Shown here in pieces: positions 41,848 through 43,524 of a stretch of 43,524 bases of DNA. The stretch is taken from the NCBI GenBank assembly GCA_003223555.1, contig QHVM01000085.1, positions 156,211-199,734 on the forward strand. Direction: 5' to 3'. The notes under the pieces are model-generated. The model had not been told where the DNA came from. It did not search any database and saw only the letters and a list, made by a program, of their open reading frames with translations. Position 1 is the first letter of the stretch. Every line of letters starts with the position of its first letter. The DNA comes from Acidobacteriota bacterium. Its GTDB lineage: Bacteria > Acidobacteriota > Vicinamibacteria > Fen-336. Both the position numbers and the translations under genes were made by a program.

Positions 41848-42311
41848 CGGCGGGCCTTCTCCTCCGGCAGGACGTAGACGAAGCCGATCTGGTCGACGCC
41901 CGCGCTCTTGAGCCTGTCGACGACGGTGATGACCCGGCCGTAGCGCAGGCCCTCGTCCGCCCTCAAGTAGACGACCTTGTGCGTGCGCCCTTCCATCATC
42001 CCGCGCACGGTGTCCTCGAGGAGCTGGAGGTTGATGGGGCGGTCTCCGACGAAGATCCGCTCCTGGGCGCTGATGGAGACGGTGATGCGCTCCTCGGGCT
42101 CGGTCTCGGGCTGGTTGGCCACCGGCAGCGATACGTCGATGCCGCGGCTCATCATGGGCGCCGTGACCATGAAGACGAGGAGCAGCACGAGCACCACGTC
42201 CACGAGCGGGGTGACGTTGATCTCGCCCAGGGCGGAGGAGGTGCGGTGGCTGCGCAGCCCGCGATACGTGGCGGCGGCGTGGGAGCCGCCGTCGGTGCCT
42301 CCCGCCTGCAT
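41844..42311 (-). CDS. tolR: Biopolymer transporter TolR/ExbD
   Basis: 155 residues. A 25-residue cytoplasmic start leads to the helix 'INVTPLVDVVLVLLLVFMVTAP' with the proton-carrying Asp, then a periplasmic domain ending 'AGVDQIGFVYVLPEE'. Works as a dimer in the TolQ pentamer. ATG 42311 lies one base after the tolQ stop, which implies coupled translation. Confidence 0.94.
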   Translation of the reverse strand: MQAGGTDGGSHAAATYRGLRSHRTSSALGEINVTPLVDVVLVLLLVFMVTAPMMSRGIDVSLPVANQPETEPEERITVSISAQERIFVGDRPINLQLLEDTVRGMMEGRTHKVVYLRADEGLRYGRVITVVDRLKSAGVDQIGFVYVLPEEKARR

Positions 42312-42312
42312 G

Positions 42313-43041
42313 CTACGTGAAGTTACGCTCGACGATGTTGAGGAATTCCAGCGCGAAGTCGTCCATCATCGACGCCAGCACCTTGATGCGGGTGTTGTAG
42401 AAGTTGTAGAACACCGCGGCGGGGATGGCCGCGCCGAGCCCGGCCGCGGTGGTGATGAGGGCCTCGGAGATGCCGGGGGCGACCATCGCCAGGTTGGCCG
42501 AGCCGGTGCGACCGATCGCCTCGAACGCGTCCATGATCCCCCACACGGTGCCGAACAGGCCGATGAAGGGCGACACGGTGGCGGTCGTGGCGAGGAAGCT
42601 CACCCGCCGCTCCAGGCGCGTCGCCTCCACGGTGGCCGCGCGGGCCAGGGCGCGGGAGAGCGAGTCGAGGCTCTTCACGGTCGGGCGGGCGGCCGGCGCC
42701 ACGTTGCCTTGCGATCCGCCGCGCACCTGCTGGTTCACCTCCAGGTAACCGGCCTGGAACACTCCCACGAGCGGGCTCGCCTTGAGCTGGAGACAGACGG
42801 AGTTGACCTCCGAGAACTTGCTGCTCTTGCGGAAGACCTGCAGGAACGTCTGGGACTGGCGGTAGGCACGGTGCAGCGCGACGCCCTTGTAGATGATGAT
42901 GGCCCAGGAGACCAGGGAGAAGAGCACGAGCACGACCAGCACGCCCTTGGCCACCCATCCGATGTGTGACAGGGCGCCCAGCGCGCCCCCGGAGAACGCC
43001 GTGCTGGCCTGGGCAAGGAGGAAGAGCGTGCTGGAGGGCAA
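42313..43041 (-). CDS. tolQ: MotA/TolQ/ExbB proton-channel protein
   Basis: 242 residues with three membrane helices: 'VAKGVLVVLVLFSLVSWAIII', 'FLATTATVSPFIGLFGTVWGIMDAF' and 'LITTAAGLGAAIPAAVFYN'. The latter two hold the conserved Thr residues of the ion path. The start is TTG 43041, supported by AGAGGT four bases upstream; no ATG or GTG fits. It is the first gene of the tol operon, facing recN. Confidence 0.94.
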   Translation of the reverse strand: MPSSTLFLLAQASTAFSGGALGALSHIGWVAKGVLVVLVLFSLVSWAIIIYKGVALHRAYRQSQTFLQVFRKSSKFSEVNSVCLQLKASPLVGVFQAGYLEVNQQVRGGSQGNVAPAARPTVKSLDSLSRALARAATVEATRLERRVSFLATTATVSPFIGLFGTVWGIMDAFEAIGRTGSANLAMVAPGISEALITTAAGLGAAIPAAVFYNFYNTRIKVLASMMDDFALEFLNIVERNFT

Positions 43042-43094
43042 GCGACCTCTTTAACTAGCGCTGACGGCCCAGCCTGCCACAATGGCTTGGGGCA

Positions 43095-43100
43095 TGTCAA
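43095..43100 (-). promoter_or_regulatory. TTGACA, possible -35 of the tol operon
   Basis: A perfect TTGACA on the minus strand lies 53 bases before the tolQ TTG. No good -10 is at 17-18 bp, so this is tentative. Confidence 0.2.
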
Positions 43101-43172
43101 ACGGAATCGGCCCGGAAGGCCTGAAAGGGCCACCGGGCGGGCCTTCCCTGGCTTCTCCTTGCCCCATCATTA

Positions 43173-43202
43173 TTTACAGGGGCGGCGGCGTTGTGCTATC
43201 CT
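43173..43202 (+). promoter_or_regulatory. Probable recN promoter
   Basis: TTTACA (43173-43178) and TATCCT (43197-43202) with an 18-base spacer, 20 bases before the recN ATG. No LexA-type site was recognised. Confidence 0.5.
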
Positions 43203-43222
43203 GCCCGCGGCTGATCAGCTTC

Positions 43223-43524
43223 ATGCTCAAACTACTCAGGATCAGTAACATAGCGATCATCTCGGAGCTCGAGATGGAGTTCGCGCCCGGGCTGACCTTG
43301 CTGACCGGCGAGACCGGGGCCGGCAAATCGATCCTGGTCGATGCCCTGGGGCTGCTCTTCGGCGCGCGCGCTTCATCGGAGCTGATCCGCACGGGGGAGG
43401 ATCGAGCGGTCGTCGAGGCGATCTTCGAGAGCGCGGAGGGAGCCCGGGCGGCCGAGTCCCATGGCCTTCCCGTGGAGGGCGACGACGTCGTCCTGCGCCG
43501 CGAGGTGCACGCCTCCGGCAAGGG
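43223..43524 (+). CDS. recN: DNA repair protein RecN (N-terminal part)
   Basis: First 100 codons; cut by the window edge. SMC-like ATPase head: 'MLKLLRISNIAIISELEMEFAPGLTLLTGETGAGKSILVDALGLLFGARASSELIRTG', with Walker A 'GETGAGKS' at about residues 29-36. RecN helps repair double-strand breaks by holding DNA ends. ATG 43223 matches the family start. Divergent from tolQ, with about 180 bases of shared control region. Confidence 0.93.
   Translation, partial: MLKLLRISNIAIISELEMEFAPGLTLLTGETGAGKSILVDALGLLFGARASSELIRTGEDRAVVEAIFESAEGARAAESHGLPVEGDDVVLRREVHASGK

Noticed and set aside
43042-43222. Sigma-54 promoter for the tol operon
   Set aside because: No GG-N10-GC pair with the TTGGCACG/TTGC core was found in the tolQ-recN gap.

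Overview
The window is a GC-rich, densely coded bacterial chromosome segment with about 45 genes, read from both strands. It looks Gram-negative: it has an outer-membrane Tol-Pal operon, Lpt lipopolysaccharide-transport genes and several lipoproteins. The gene content, the GC-rich codon use and the order lptB-rpoN-hpf-hprK-rapZ-PTS would suit Candidatus Rokubacteria (Methylomirabilota) or a deltaproteobacterial-type lineage. That placement is inference; no rRNA or other decisive marker is present.

Layout. 1-1565 (minus): a membrane protein cut by the window edge, preceded by a small secreted NTF2-like protein. 1741-2991 (plus): a PLP aminotransferase. 3209-3424 (minus): a truncated DHFR-like gene. 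3482-11928 (minus): an aerobic respiration block with heme A synthesis (ctaA, ctaB), aa3-type oxidase subunits (II, I, two different III, IV), a small CxxC protein of unknown role, an SCO copper chaperone, a DUF420 membrane protein and a cupredoxin-like lipoprotein. 11992-13155 (minus): a BamB-like propeller lipoprotein, divergent from guaA. 13157-19945 (plus): two 98-bp leader repeats, guaA, dnaE, accA and a small unknown gene. 20044-28553 (plus): a fused LptC/LptA protein, lptB, rpoN, hpf, hprK and rapZ, with a reverse-oriented membrane-protein gene between lptCA and lptB. 28720-31697 (plus): EIIA, HPr, EI and a cupin. 31694-33769 (minus): a fused alpha/beta E1 2-oxoacid dehydrogenase. 33845-34477 (plus): YceI. 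34727-37624 (minus): type III PKS, methyltransferase and FAD oxidoreductase, a likely phenolic-lipid cluster. 37800-43041 (minus): tolQ-tolR-tolA-tolB-pal-cpoB-ssb. 43223-end (plus): the start of recN.

How the genes work together. The ctaA/ctaB/SCO/DUF420 genes supply heme A and copper to the oxidase. RpoN, HPF, HprK, RapZ, EIIA, HPr and EI form a regulatory phosphorelay with no sugar permease in view. The Lpt and Tol-Pal genes maintain the outer membrane.

The most unusual material is non-coding or inserted DNA. There are three related palindromic 'AACGCAGAGG...CCTCTGCGTT' elements just upstream of dnaE, EIIA and ptsI. A double-hairpin element sits in frame inside dnaE. Two perfect 98-bp leader repeats before guaA each carry a small ORF that overlaps the next start codon. 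A membrane-protein gene appears to have split lptCA from lptB, leaving a short duplication. Several genes have a -10 box only 5-11 nt before the start codon, which suggests leaderless or nearly leaderless mRNAs.
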